Positions 17,235-23,901 of a stretch of DNA of 64,000 nucleotides are shown here, one piece after another. The stretch is from an uncultured Bacilli bacterium (GTDB taxonomy: Bacteria; Bacillota_I; Bacilli_A; RF39; UBA660). The stretch is from positions 1-64,000 of the forward strand of contig CAKONK010000002.1 in assembly GCA_934097085.1 (NCBI GenBank), in the 5' to 3' direction. Under the pieces are notes generated by a model. That model made no database searches. It saw only the letters and a list, made by a program, of their open reading frames with translations, and was not told the origin of the DNA. Position numbers and translations under genes: made by a program. The first letter of the stretch is position 1, and the number at the start of each line of letters is the position of its first letter.

Positions 17235-17852
17235 TTAATTAAGTTTCTCAGTATGAAACATCCATCCTAGATTTTTGCCTGATGCACTTGAAACCGTAGA
17301 GCAATGATACAATTCTTCACCATTTAAATATGGTTTATAAGATTCTCCATAATTAGCACACTCTTCATATGTTGAAAAATCTACACGTTCCCAACTATAT
17401 AATGGTTTATTATAATATTGATCTTCTGTGATTCCAAGAATATCCCACGGATTATTTGCTTTAACATTATTATTCGATTCTTCCTTTTGTTCTTCTTGTT
17501 GAACAGGTGGTTGAGTTATTTCGGAAGTTGTTGTTTTCTGGTTATTTTTGTTTTCGTTTGACTGAATATTTGATTTGTTTGAATTATTAGTTTTGGTCTC
17601 TTTTGATTCATTGTTTTTTGAAGTAGTATCGTCATTATTCACATCATCTTTTTTATCAACATTTTCATCTTTGATTTTTACTTCATCTTTAACAGCTTTT
17701 TTATTCTCAGAATTCTTTTTTTCTACAACAGATGGATTATTTTTATTTTTTGAATCATATTTATTATGGAAATTATACAAAAATAAACCTATTATAAAAA
17801 TAATACTAATGATTAATAAACCAATCAATAATCCAATAATTTTCTTTTTGAT
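17235..17852 (-). CDS. Membrane-anchored protein with disordered linker, probable ATC start
   Basis: The TTG at 17828 cuts into the membrane helix. Upstream in frame the sequence reads ATC-AAA-AAG-AAA after AAGGTGAT, giving KKKIIGLLIGLLIISIIFII, a normal positively charged start and membrane span. I therefore use ATC at 17852 (205 residues). After the span comes a Lys/Asn/Glu-rich linker of about 90 residues and a C-terminal domain of about 70 residues with NPWDILGITEDQYYNKPLYS and two Cys. The C-terminal fold is not recognised. Confidence 0.62.
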   Translation of the reverse strand: MKKKIIGLLIGLLIISIIFIIGLFLYNFHNKYDSKNKNNPSVVEKKNSENKKAVKDEVKIKDENVDKKDDVNNDDTTSKNNESKETKTNNSNKSNIQSNENKNNQKTTTSEITQPPVQQEEQKEESNNNVKANNPWDILGITEDQYYNKPLYSWERVDFSTYEECANYGESYKPYLNGEELYHCSTVSSASGKNLGWMFHTEKLN

Positions 17853-17907
17853 AAGATCACCTTCTTTTTAGGAGATATTAACTCTTATTTTAATATATGT
17901 CAAATTT

Positions 17908-18186
17908 TTATTTATAAAGATATTGTTTTAAATAATCTAAATCATTTATTAAATCAATTAGATTACATCTTAACTCTATGTTTTTTATATGTTTATTTTT
18001 TTTATCATCAAAGTATTTTGCTAGAGTTTCAACATAATAAATACTTCGAATCTTATTTTTTATTTGATTTTTTGCTAACTCCACATTTTTTACTTCATCA
18101 AAGCAGTGGAAGTAATCTAGCATATCATAAATTCGATTAACTAAATTATGACTTTTTACGAATGAATGCCAAGTTTTCTTTTTCAT
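17908..18186 (-). CDS. Small ICE hypothetical protein
   Basis: The 92-residue basic, helical product has no recognised family. The ATG at 18186 overlaps the TGA of the upstream gene (ATGA); an earlier in-frame ATG at 18201 is possible. It contains CFDEVKNVELAKNQIKNKIR, which suggests a coiled or nucleic-acid-binding helix, without proof. It belongs to the run of overlapping genes from 18838 down to 17908. Confidence 0.55.
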   Translation of the reverse strand: MKKKTWHSFVKSHNLVNRIYDMLDYFHCFDEVKNVELAKNQIKNKIRSIYYVETLAKYFDDKKNKHIKNIELRCNLIDLINDLDYLKQYLYK

Positions 18187-18599
18187 ATATTTTTTATACA
18201 TAGCACGTTTCTTACATCAAAATCTTGTAAGTCAACAATTTCAAAATCTGAATCATCAAAAGATACAGCATCATAAAAATCAATATCATCATTATCAATT
18301 AAAATACTAATTGCATTTCTAATATTGTTCTTATCAATTATTCCATATCTTTCAACAAAATTATAATTAACTAATAAATGTAATCTATAAAGCATATCCT
18401 GTATTTTCATTAAAATATAATCACGATTTGAACCATATTCCATCTCATAATTTTTAGTGAAACCATCATATAAACTTTTGTTAATTTTTCTATCATCAAG
18501 TAAATACTTTAATGTATCAATATTTTTAATATCTTTACCTTCAATTTTACCCTCTGTTAAAATTTCATTTATTGTTTTTTTAAAATCTTTTTGATTCAT
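18183..18599 (-). CDS. ICE hypothetical protein
   Basis: The 138-residue acidic product (many Asp near the C terminus) has no recognised family. Its ATG overlaps the TAA of the pilin-like gene (TAATG) and its TGA overlaps the next ATG, so all three are translationally coupled. Function unknown. Confidence 0.58.
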   Translation of the reverse strand: MNQKDFKKTINEILTEGKIEGKDIKNIDTLKYLLDDRKINKSLYDGFTKNYEMEYGSNRDYILMKIQDMLYRLHLLVNYNFVERYGIIDKNNIRNAISILIDNDDIDFYDAVSFDDSDFEIVDLQDFDVRNVLCIKNI

Positions 18600-18838
18600 T
18601 ATTTAAAATATCCTAAAATCCATGATACGAATTGAGTTGTGACAAGTGCAGATACACCTGCAATTATTGTAGTTTTTATTTTTCGATCATAACTTGCTTT
18701 TTGATTATCATCACTTGATGCCATTTTAAGAGCGTAGTCTTTGGCGACAAAAAAAGCTGTTCCACCAATCACGAACAACCTTAAATATCCCATAGCGTCA
18801 TTTATTAATTTTAAAACATCCTGTAATATGCTTTCCAT
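18599..18838 (-). CDS. Two-span pilin-like (VirB2/Maff2-like) protein
   Basis: The 79-residue product has two hydrophobic segments (about 19-37 and 56-76, TIIAGVSALVTTQFVSWILG) joined by a short polar loop, the size and topology of VirB2/TrbC pilins and the Maff2-type proteins of Gram-positive ICEs. GGAG lies ten bases from the ATG. A DNA methyltransferase precedes it. Identity as the pilus or channel subunit is inference from topology and context. Confidence 0.6.
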   Translation of the reverse strand: MESILQDVLKLINDAMGYLRLFVIGGTAFFVAKDYALKMASSDDNQKASYDRKIKTTIIAGVSALVTTQFVSWILGYFK

Positions 18839-18961
18839 TAGTATATAGCTCCTAGCAATAGTTTTGCATTTTTGTTATAATATGAGTAGTCGAATAAAAT
18901 GAGTGCTTTGTTTTTTCGACTTTTTTTATACAATAATTTGTTTATAAAAAAATCCCTCCCA

Positions 18962-19774
18962 TTATGTGTTCTCATTATCGTATTCAAATTGTAATTTTAG
19001 TTGAATTCCTTTTTGAATTCTTTTTTTTATAACTTCACAATATTTGTCAGTAAGTTCAATTCCGATCCATCTTCGATTTAGAACTTCACATGCTAAAAGG
19101 GTAGACCCACTTCCACTTGTGAAATCCAAAACTAGGTCACCTCGTTTAGAATAGGTAGATACAATATATTCCATCAAAACAATTGGCTTTTGTGTGGGAT
19201 GATATAAATCAGTTTCTCTTGCAAATTGAATAACATTTCTTGGAAAATTAGCTTCCTCTTGGGTATAACTAACTTTTTCATCACTTTTTTTATCACCTAA
19301 ATAATTTATAGGTTTTGTTGTGACTTTAAGATTAACTGGAATAATACCTTGTGGAAAATATCTCATTGGTGGTTTAGCAGATGCAACAGCACCACATTTC
19401 GAAAATATCATAATATCTTCATAACATCTTAATGGTTGATATTTAGCATTTTGAAATCCTGTTACTTGTGTTTTTATCCATTTCCAATCATAACGATAGA
19501 ATTTAGGATTACTCATCCTCAAACTACTACTAAATGGCTCATTGCCAAAAAGGACAATAGCACCATCATCTTTAATCAATTTGGAAAGCTTATCCCACAT
19601 TTGATCAAATGGAATAATTTGATCCCATGAATATGATGTTACAGCATATGGCGGATCCGTTATAATTGCATCAACTTTAATTCCTTGTTCAATAAGATAA
19701 TCCATAACTTTTAAACAATCACCCTTATATAATTTACCTAATCTTGTAGAGTAGTATGGATTACAAGTTTCTAA
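18962..19774 (-). CDS. DNA N4/N6 methyltransferase (DPPY)
   Basis: The 247 residues from ATG 19705 contain the catalytic motif TDPPY near the start and the AdoMet loop DFTSGSGST near residue 195, the order of N6/N4 beta-type methylases. That ATG would cut off the family's GDCL motif. The open frame runs upstream through NPYYSTRLGKLYKGDCLKVM to a point just after AAGGAGG (19783-19789). No start codon lies at the expected distance; the codon seven bases on is TTA (19774). I mark 19774 as the likely beginning, with low certainty about the initiating codon. No partner nuclease is nearby, so it is probably an orphan protecting the ICE from host restriction. Confidence 0.82.
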   Translation of the reverse strand, partial: LETCNPYYSTRLGKLYKGDCLKVMDYLIEQGIKVDAIITDPPYAVTSYSWDQIIPFDQMWDKLSKLIKDDGAIVLFGNEPFSSSLRMSNPKFYRYDWKWIKTQVTGFQNAKYQPLRCYEDIMIFSKCGAVASAKPPMRYFPQGIIPVNLKVTTKPINYLGDKKSDEKVSYTQEEANFPRNVIQFARETDLYHPTQKPIVLMEYIVSTYSKRGDLVLDFTSGSGSTLLACEVLNRRWIGIELTDKYCEVIKKRIQKGIQLKLQFEYDNENT

Positions 19775-19840
19775 ATTTTCACCTCCTTATCTTATAAATT
19801 TAGTTTTTTTATAACGAGATCCCTATAAACTCGTTATTAT

Positions 19841-20305
19841 TTATTTAATTAAATCAACAAATTTATCTAAACCACTTTTTAAACAAAATTTAATAATTGC
19901 ACTTTTCCTAACTTGTGTAATATGTTTTGAATATGTTTTATATTTTCCAATTATTTCTTGATCCGTTAATCTATCAACAAATGTTGCATCAAAAATATCT
20001 TTTTCATCTTTATTTAAAGTAGAGTAAGCAGAGAAATAGCAGTTTAAAAAATTACTCATTTTTTCTTCATCTTTCATATTTTTAATTATAATGCTCTCAA
20101 TTTTAGAATTAGTATTTCTTTGAGAAGAACCATATTTTTCCCCATAAGATGCAATTGACGATGAATTATAATTATACCCACACTCTAATGTAAGTAAAAA
20201 ATTTTCTACAATATCAAGTGTTATAAAAATTAATTCTTTAAATTTTTCAATGGGATACTGATTAGCAACATAATCGTTTAAAAAGTCAGTTCTTCTTTTT
20301 CTCAT
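19841..20305 (-). CDS. ArpU/sigma-like late regulator
   Basis: The 154-residue product has a C-terminal helix-turn-helix resembling sigma region 4 (LTDQEIIGKYKTYSKHITQV), as in ArpU-type regulators of phages and ICEs. ATG follows GGAGG by eight bases. It is the first gene after the leader/terminator at 20326-20457, so its expression should depend on readthrough there. It may in turn activate the downstream transfer operon. Confidence 0.65.
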   Translation of the reverse strand: MRKRRTDFLNDYVANQYPIEKFKELIFITLDIVENFLLTLECGYNYNSSSIASYGEKYGSSQRNTNSKIESIIIKNMKDEEKMSNFLNCYFSAYSTLNKDEKDIFDATFVDRLTDQEIIGKYKTYSKHITQVRKSAIIKFCLKSGLDKFVDLIK

Positions 20306-20325
20306 AATTTCTTCCTCCAAACAAA

Positions 20326-20364
20326 AAGAGAGCAAAGACTATTAACAAGTCAGTTTGCTCTCTT
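20326..20364 (-). terminator. Terminator/attenuator overlapping a leader ORF
   Basis: On the minus strand AAGAGAGCAAA and TTTGCTCTCTT form a perfect 11-bp stem around a 17-base loop, followed by T5. The last four sense codons of the 35-codon leader ORF (Lys-Arg-Ala-Asn) form the 5' arm and its TGA (20350-20352) is in the loop. A ribosome on these codons would block the stem and allow readthrough. Confidence 0.75.
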
Positions 20365-20457
20365 GTAATTATTACTGCTATTATTAAAAAAAGGGGAGAA
20401 GGTTCTTTGTTGATTTTCATCAGTATAATAATCTCTATGATAATTAATCCAACCCAT
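20350..20457 (-). CDS. 35-residue leader peptide
   Basis: ATG follows a GGGGGAT Shine-Dalgarno sequence. The peptide reads MGWINYHRDYYTDENQQRTF and ends in SNNYKRAN. Its 3' end is built into the attenuator stem. A consensus promoter lies about 60 bases upstream and no other gene is between them. The arrangement resembles leader peptides that control Tn916-type operons and ribosome-targeting antibiotic responses, but the signal sensed here is unknown. Confidence 0.6.
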   Translation of the reverse strand: MGWINYHRDYYTDENQQRTFSPFFNNSSNNYKRAN

Positions 20458-20514
20458 ATTATTCAATCCCCCAAAGTATTACGATATAAGACCGTTTTTA
20501 AATACTTGTTGACT

Positions 20515-20543
20515 ATAATAGCATTCGGTATTTTTTAAGTCAA
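20515..20543 (-). promoter_or_regulatory. Consensus sigma-A promoter of the ICE leader operon
   Basis: TTGACT (20538-20543), a 17-base spacer and TATTAT (20515-20520) on the minus strand. It points at the leader ORF and then into the sigma-like and transfer genes, so it is probably the main ICE promoter visible here. Confidence 0.8.
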
Positions 20544-20569
20544 TTCCCAATTTGTGGAATAAATGAAAA

Positions 20570-20588
20570 AAGGATTTTTTTCATCCTT
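20570..20588 (-). terminator. Terminator after the small HTH gene
   Basis: AAGGAT and ATCCTT pair around GAAAAAA and are followed by T4 on the minus strand. It isolates the leader promoter from the upstream HTH gene. Between it and the HTH gene I see nothing else. Confidence 0.55.
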
Positions 20589-20693
20589 CTTCATAATTAT
20601 GACTTATTATAATCATTTTATCCCTTGACTTTATAAAAATCAAACACTTTATATGATAAATTATAAACTCTTTATAAACTCCTTTTACTTTGT

Positions 20694-20954
20694 TTAGCCT
20701 TGATTTACATAGTCTTTCGAGGTTTCATATACTAATATATCATCTATTTTGCAATCTAAAATATAACAAAATTTTGCAAGTATTTCTGAAGTAAAAGCAT
20801 AATTGTCACCATAATAATATTTTTTCACTATTTCATATTTAACATTTGCTAATTTACTCATAGTACTTATTGATATATGTTTCTTATCCATTAAAACATT
20901 TAATTTAATTTTTACATTTCCAAAATCAGTTTCATAATCAATCTCCTTAATATT
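20694..20954 (-). CDS. Small XRE-type HTH regulator
   Basis: The 86-residue product resembles short Cro/CI-like regulators that end in a paired motif (ILAKFCYILDCKIDDILVYE) after a DNA-binding helix (ISTMSKLANVKYEIVKKY). I choose the GTG at 20954, eight bases after AAAGGATGG; the ATG at 20966 abuts the ribosome binding site. A strong hairpin with a T run lies between its likely -10 (TATAAT, 21046-21051) and the gene, so it may be attenuated. Confidence 0.68.
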   Translation of the reverse strand, partial: NIKEIDYETDFGNVKIKLNVLMDKKHISISTMSKLANVKYEIVKKYYYGDNYAFTSEILAKFCYILDCKIDDILVYETSKDYVNQG

Positions 20955-20978
20955 CACAATAGCCATCCTTTCTTGAAC

Positions 20979-21020
20979 AAAAAAAGAGTAGTATCACCAA
21001 AGCCAAGGATAATACTACTC
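20979..21020 (-). terminator. Leader hairpin upstream of the small HTH gene
   Basis: GAGTAGTAT and ATACTACTC form a 9-bp stem around a 17-base loop, followed by T7 on the minus strand. It lies 25 bases upstream of the HTH start and about 20 bases downstream of a TATAAT box (21046-21051, weak -35), which is where an attenuator would be. It could also simply be a second terminator for the gene at 21117. Confidence 0.65.
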
Positions 21021-21080
21021 CCAAAATAATTTTTACTACTATATAATTATAACACAAAAATCGACATTTAAATTATCAAA

Positions 21081-21108
21081 AATAACTACTCATTTAAAAG
21101 TAGTTATT
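21081..21108 (-). terminator. Terminator after the 133-residue gene
   Basis: AATAACTACT and AGTAGTTATT pair perfectly around an 8-base loop; a short T run follows on the minus strand. It lies nine bases after the stop codon of the gene at 21117-21518. Confidence 0.6.
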
Positions 21109-21116
21109 ATATAGTT

Positions 21117-21518
21117 CTACTGAAGAACTTTAAATAAATATTCTAAGAAGTCATTTATATTCAAGAAGTTTATTTTATCAAGATATTTCAAAAATAATAA
21201 ATGTATATCTTTTTTTGTAGATGATTTATTTAATGTTATTTCTAATAATTCTTCTTCTTTATTTATATATAATTTAAGAAAATAATACTTATTCATTTCA
21301 TAATCAAGTTTATTTCCATAATTTTTTTTCTTTTCAGGAATGGATTTTTCGTAAGTTAATAGATTTATAATATAAGGATGTTTTTCTATTTGTTTATAAT
21401 CAATAGCATAATCACTTATATTTGATTTAGAACCTTTAGTATCCAATACAAAATTATTTATATTAAAATCATTTTTTTTATTTCTAATTATATCTTTTAA
21501 TCTTTCAAATTTATCCAT
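21117..21518 (-). CDS. ICE hypothetical protein
   Basis: The 133-residue product is Lys/Asn/Leu-rich with no recognised family, signal or membrane span. ATG at 21518 follows AGGTGG by six bases; an in-frame TTG just upstream is less likely. It is flanked by a terminator and by the 87-residue gene at the element's edge. Function unknown. Confidence 0.58.
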   Translation of the reverse strand: MDKFERLKDIIRNKKNDFNINNFVLDTKGSKSNISDYAIDYKQIEKHPYIINLLTYEKSIPEKKKNYGNKLDYEMNKYYFLKLYINKEEELLEITLNKSSTKKDIHLLFLKYLDKINFLNINDFLEYLFKVLQ

Positions 21519-21568
21519 AAACAACCACCTGCAAAAACATTATAACACATAACATACATTATATAATA

Positions 21569-21832
21569 CTATTTGTGATTTTTTTCTATTTTATCAATAT
21601 CATCCTTATTATATATAAACTGCTGTATAAGTTTTGTATTTTCAATATCTACATTAGGATGTTTGTCTTCACCTTCAACATATTTAACTAAGTGCCTAGA
21701 CAATTTTTCAATATCCTTTTCAATATCAGCTGGAAAACAACAACTATATTTCATGTCGATAGCATCAATTAATTGTAATGTTACAAATAATCCTTCTTCA
21801 ACTTCATGATTCTCATAAACATATTTACTCAA
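21569..21832 (-). CDS. Small ICE hypothetical protein
   Basis: The 87-residue product starts at TTG eight bases after GAGGTGA. It contains DAIDMKYSCCFPADIEKDIEKL and is acidic and probably helical. It is the rightmost protein gene of the ICE. Position next to the attachment site would suit a small regulator or excisionase, but there is no HTH I can point to. Confidence 0.5.
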   Translation of the reverse strand: MSKYVYENHEVEEGLFVTLQLIDAIDMKYSCCFPADIEKDIEKLSRHLVKYVEGEDKHPNVDIENTKLIQQFIYNKDDIDKIEKNHK

Positions 21833-21936
21833 CTAAAATCACCTCGTTTGAGATGTTAACTCTCATGAAAAAATTAATCAAGTCAGTTTGCAAAAAAAAT
21901 TAATTATGTGTATAATGGTCTCAATAGAAAATAAAA

Positions 21937-21962
21937 ATACTAGTAAGATTTCTTACTAGTAT
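21937..21962 (-). terminator. Terminator downstream of tRNA-Trp
   Basis: ATACTAGTAAG and CTTACTAGTAT form a perfect 11-bp stem followed by T4-A-T4 on the minus strand. A second smaller dyad (AATCGTTT/AAACGATT) lies between it and the tRNA. Confidence 0.7.
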
Positions 21963-21996
21963 ATATATATAAATCGTTTAAAAACGATTGATTTTC

Positions 21997-22070
21997 TGGC
22001 AGGGGTAGAAGGATTTGAACCCTCGCGAATGGTTTTGGAGACCATCATACTACCACTATATTATACCCCT
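21997..22070 (-). tRNA. tRNA-Trp (CCA)
   Basis: The minus strand folds as a complete tRNA: acceptor AGGGGTA/TACCCCT, anticodon stem ATGGT/ACCAT with loop CTCCAAA (anticodon CCA), T arm with GGTTCGAATCC, and encoded CCA. A hairpin (GCTC/GAGC) lies just before its 5' end and a terminator follows. It appears to lie just inside the ICE end and may replace the host tRNA-Trp that the element disrupts. Confidence 0.93.
22031..22042. repeat. 12-bp repeat in tRNA-Trp anticodon region
   Basis: GGTTTTGGAGAC covers the anticodon loop of the complete tRNA-Trp and is repeated exactly at 22266-22277, where a host half-tRNA begins. Confidence 0.7.
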
Positions 22071-22174
22071 ATAAATGCTCAATTAAGAGCAAACAATTTA
22101 TATTATAAAATGATATATTATTATCATTTATAAACTAATTTAATTCGAAATGATATGTTTCAAATTTATACTTA

Positions 22175-22193
22175 TGCCACCAAAAGTGCCACC
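22175..22193. repeat. Arm-type direct repeat
   Basis: TGCCACC is repeated with a 12-base period (22175-22181 and 22187-22193). Such short repeats close to an attachment core are typical arm-binding sites of tyrosine integrases. The rest of 22071-22265 shows no gene. Confidence 0.5.
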
Positions 22194-22265
22194 AGTTCAA
22201 AACATAACATTTGATAAACCCAGTAGTTATAAGGTAAAATCAGTCTTTTTAACTTTTATAACAAA

Positions 22266-22277
22266 GGTTTTGGAGAC
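22266..22277. repeat. Probable right attachment core of the ICE
   Basis: GGTTTTGGAGAC matches the anticodon-loop segment of tRNA-Trp. To the right the sequence is tRNA 5' half; to the left tRNA pairing is lost. This break marks the crossover. Confidence 0.65.
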
Positions 22278-22306
22278 TCCTATGCTACCATTATACCACG
22301 CCCCTA
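22266..22306 (-). pseudogene. Truncated host tRNA-Trp (5' half)
   Basis: The minus strand starts AGGGGCGTGGTATAATGG and runs through the D arm and GGAGT-CTCCAAA, but the expected anticodon 3' stem ACTCC is absent and no T arm follows. It is the 5' half of a second tRNA-Trp cut at the anticodon loop, consistent with element insertion. Its 3' half should be at the left ICE end outside the window. Confidence 0.75.
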
Positions 22307-22316
22307 CGGCAAAAAC

Positions 22317-22345
22317 ATTATATCATAGTTAAACGCCGTAATCAA
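22317..22345 (-). promoter_or_regulatory. Promoter of the disrupted tRNA-Trp
   Basis: TTGATT (22340-22345), a 17-base spacer and TATAAT (22317-22322) on the minus strand, ten bases upstream of the half-tRNA. It should still transcribe into the ICE and through the intact tRNA-Trp. Confidence 0.8.
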
Positions 22346-22382
22346 GCCAAAAATCGTGCATATAATTAAAGTGTACACCTAC

Positions 22383-22411
22383 TAGACAAAATTTTGTAGG
22401 TTTGATATAAT
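22383..22411 (+). promoter_or_regulatory. Plus-strand promoter without an intact gene
   Basis: TAGACA (22383-22388), a 17-base spacer and TATAAT (22406-22411). Only decayed coding sequence follows. Confidence 0.6.
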
Positions 22412-22900
22412 ATTTATGTGGTGCATTATGCTAGTCACAATCACTATTTGAAGATGGGGCTAAAAATCCATTAATTGATACAATTGCACTTTATATATTT
22501 GCTGCTTCTGCCCAAGTTGGGGTGAATATGTAATTTAAAATTATAGGGAAATCATAATGGCATATGACTAACCCCCTGTAGTTGAGCAAAAAAGAAAAGT
22601 TATTCATGTCGTGCGTGGTTATTAGGGATTTAACGAATAATAATGTTGATGAAATCTTAACTGCAAAAGCGAATAAGAATAGTTTAGATGTGTCAGGGAA
22701 AACCTCTAGCGTGTTATTTATTATAAAGATTGAAGTGCGGACTATGTGGCAATCGAGTCATTAGTTAGGCAACTACTAATTATTTTCTTTAAAGAGAAAT
22801 CGCCTAAGGGTAACCAAGGGAGAGAAAATAGAGAAATTCAACTCGACCAAAGCCGTAAGATTAATTTATAATAAACCATAACATTTTTAATAACTTTATA
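22412..22900 (+). pseudogene. Decayed sequence between tRNA and membrane gene
   Basis: No intact gene is visible over about 490 bases. Base composition is more balanced than in neighbouring DNA. Protein-like fragments appear in different frames on the plus strand, for example LFEDGAKNPLIDTIALYIF near 22450-22510 and PPVVEQKRKVIHVVRG near 22570-22620, the second flanked by stops. A 60-codon frame (22582-22764) overlaps the second. I read this as the remains of one or two genes, perhaps an older mobile element. A structured RNA is not excluded. Confidence 0.4.
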
Positions 22901-22910
22901 GGAGGGTTAT

Positions 22911-23426
22911 ATGAAAAAAAATAACTGGGTATATAAAGTTTTTTTATGGACTTTTATATTATCCACCATCTTCAGTTTCTCAACAAATTATTTATCAAGT
23001 CATGCTAGCATAATAGTAATGATACTTATAATTTTACTTGTTATAGCAATTGGTATAATATTTGATATGATTGGAGCAAGCTGTCTTACTAGTAAAGAAT
23101 CAACATTTCACTCAATGAGTGCAAAAAAAATTAAAGGTGCTAAAGAAACAATTAAACTTATTAAAAACAATGTTAAAATATCTAGTATATGTAATGATAT
23201 TGTCGGCGATATATGTGGTATTGTTTCCGGTGGACTTGGGGCTGTCTTAGCAATCTCAATTGCAAATGTAACTAAAGTTGATAAGTCTTTAATAAGTGTT
23301 ATAACTGTGGCTTTAATTTCTTCGCTTACTATCGGAGGAAAAGCAATATTTAAAACAGTTGCTATTAAAAACAGTGATAAAATAATTTATAGTGTTGGAA
23401 AATTGTTAAGTTTTTTTAAGAAATAA
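22911..23426 (+). CDS. Integral membrane protein, CorB/DUF21-like (tentative)
   Basis: The 171-residue product has hydrophobic segments at about 10-27, 33-52, 92-112 and 125-145, and a conserved-looking loop with FDMIGASCLTSKESTFHSMS followed by KKIKGAKETIKLIKN. I associate this pattern with small Bacillota proteins related to the CorB/DUF21 transporter group, from memory only. GGAGGG precedes the ATG. It is followed by a hydrolase gene on the same strand. Confidence 0.6.
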   Translation: MKKNNWVYKVFLWTFILSTIFSFSTNYLSSHASIIVMILIILLVIAIGIIFDMIGASCLTSKESTFHSMSAKKIKGAKETIKLIKNNVKISSICNDIVGDICGIVSGGLGAVLAISIANVTKVDKSLISVITVALISSLTIGGKAIFKTVAIKNSDKIIYSVGKLLSFFKK

Positions 23427-23466
23427 CAATTTTCTTTTTTTATGCATATATTATAGCGGTGATATA

Positions 23467-23889
23467 ATGATAATTTCATATAATTCAAAAGAACTTGATT
23501 TACTTGCAAGAATAATGCGTGCGGAAGCATTAAATGAAGGGGAACTAGGAATGCTAATGGTTGGAAATGTTGTAGTAAATAGAGTTTTAGCAAACTGTTT
23601 AACTTTTAAAAATATTAATAGTGTTTATAATGCAATTTATCAAAAAAATCAATTTGTGGGAACTACAAGTTCTTTATTCGAAGCAGCTGCGACTACAATG
23701 GAAAAAAATCTAGCAAAAAGAATTTTAAATGGTGAGTATTATTATCCCGCAACAAACGCATTATGGTTTTATGCTCCGAAAAAAGGTGATTCTTGTAAAA
23801 ATACTTGGTATACTCAAAACCTATCTGGAAGATATAAAAACCATTGTTTTTATAAACCGGATCCCGGAGTTTGTAAGGAAATCCATTAA
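23467..23889 (+). CDS. SleB/CwlJ-family cell wall hydrolase
   Basis: The 140-residue product matches the Hydrolase_2 fold: LLARIMRAEALNEGELGML with the catalytic Glu (MRAEA) near residue 18, then VGNVVVNRVL, and a C-terminal ALWFYAP-- region. The family cleaves peptidoglycan between N-acetylmuramate and N-acetylglucosamine. There is no signal peptide, which is unusual for a wall enzyme, although CwlJ also lacks one. Its presence does not prove sporulation. Confidence 0.82.
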   Translation: MIISYNSKELDLLARIMRAEALNEGELGMLMVGNVVVNRVLANCLTFKNINSVYNAIYQKNQFVGTTSSLFEAAATTMEKNLAKRILNGEYYYPATNALWFYAPKKGDSCKNTWYTQNLSGRYKNHCFYKPDPGVCKEIH

Positions 23890-23901
23890 AAAAAGGCTAG
23901 C

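Larger units (their letters stand above)
1..22277. mobile_element. Integrative conjugative element, left end outside window
   Basis: A contiguous, almost entirely minus-strand block holds the parts of a Gram-positive type IV secretion ICE: VirD4, relaxase plus RHH accessory protein, oriT-like palindrome, M23 hydrolase, VirB4, PrgI, TrbL/VirB6-like protein and pilin-like protein. It also holds a sortase with a surface adhesin, a methyltransferase and HTH regulators. The right boundary is placed at a 12-bp sequence (22266-22277) that matches the anticodon region of the tRNA-Trp gene at 21997-22070. No integrase is visible, so it should lie left of position 1. The exact right end is inference. 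Confidence 0.85.

Noticed and set aside
19961..20305. C-terminal HTH of the 154-residue protein considered as a true sigma factor
   Set aside because: No region 2 is present; it fits small ArpU-like regulators better.
21997..22306. Idea that the two 12-bp repeats flank a 235-bp mini-element within one tRNA
   Set aside because: Recombining them would join anticodon stem halves GGAGT and ACCAT, which do not pair, so this was not the ancestral tRNA.
22582..22764. A 60-codon plus-strand frame (MSKKEKLFMSCVVIRDL at its start)
   Set aside because: No ribosome binding site, overlaps a better protein-like fragment in another frame, and lies in decayed sequence; treated as part of the remnant.
22412..22900. 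Region considered as tmRNA, RNase P RNA or SRP RNA
   Set aside because: None of the conserved sequence blocks of those RNAs is present, and there is no tRNA-like end with GGTTCGA.
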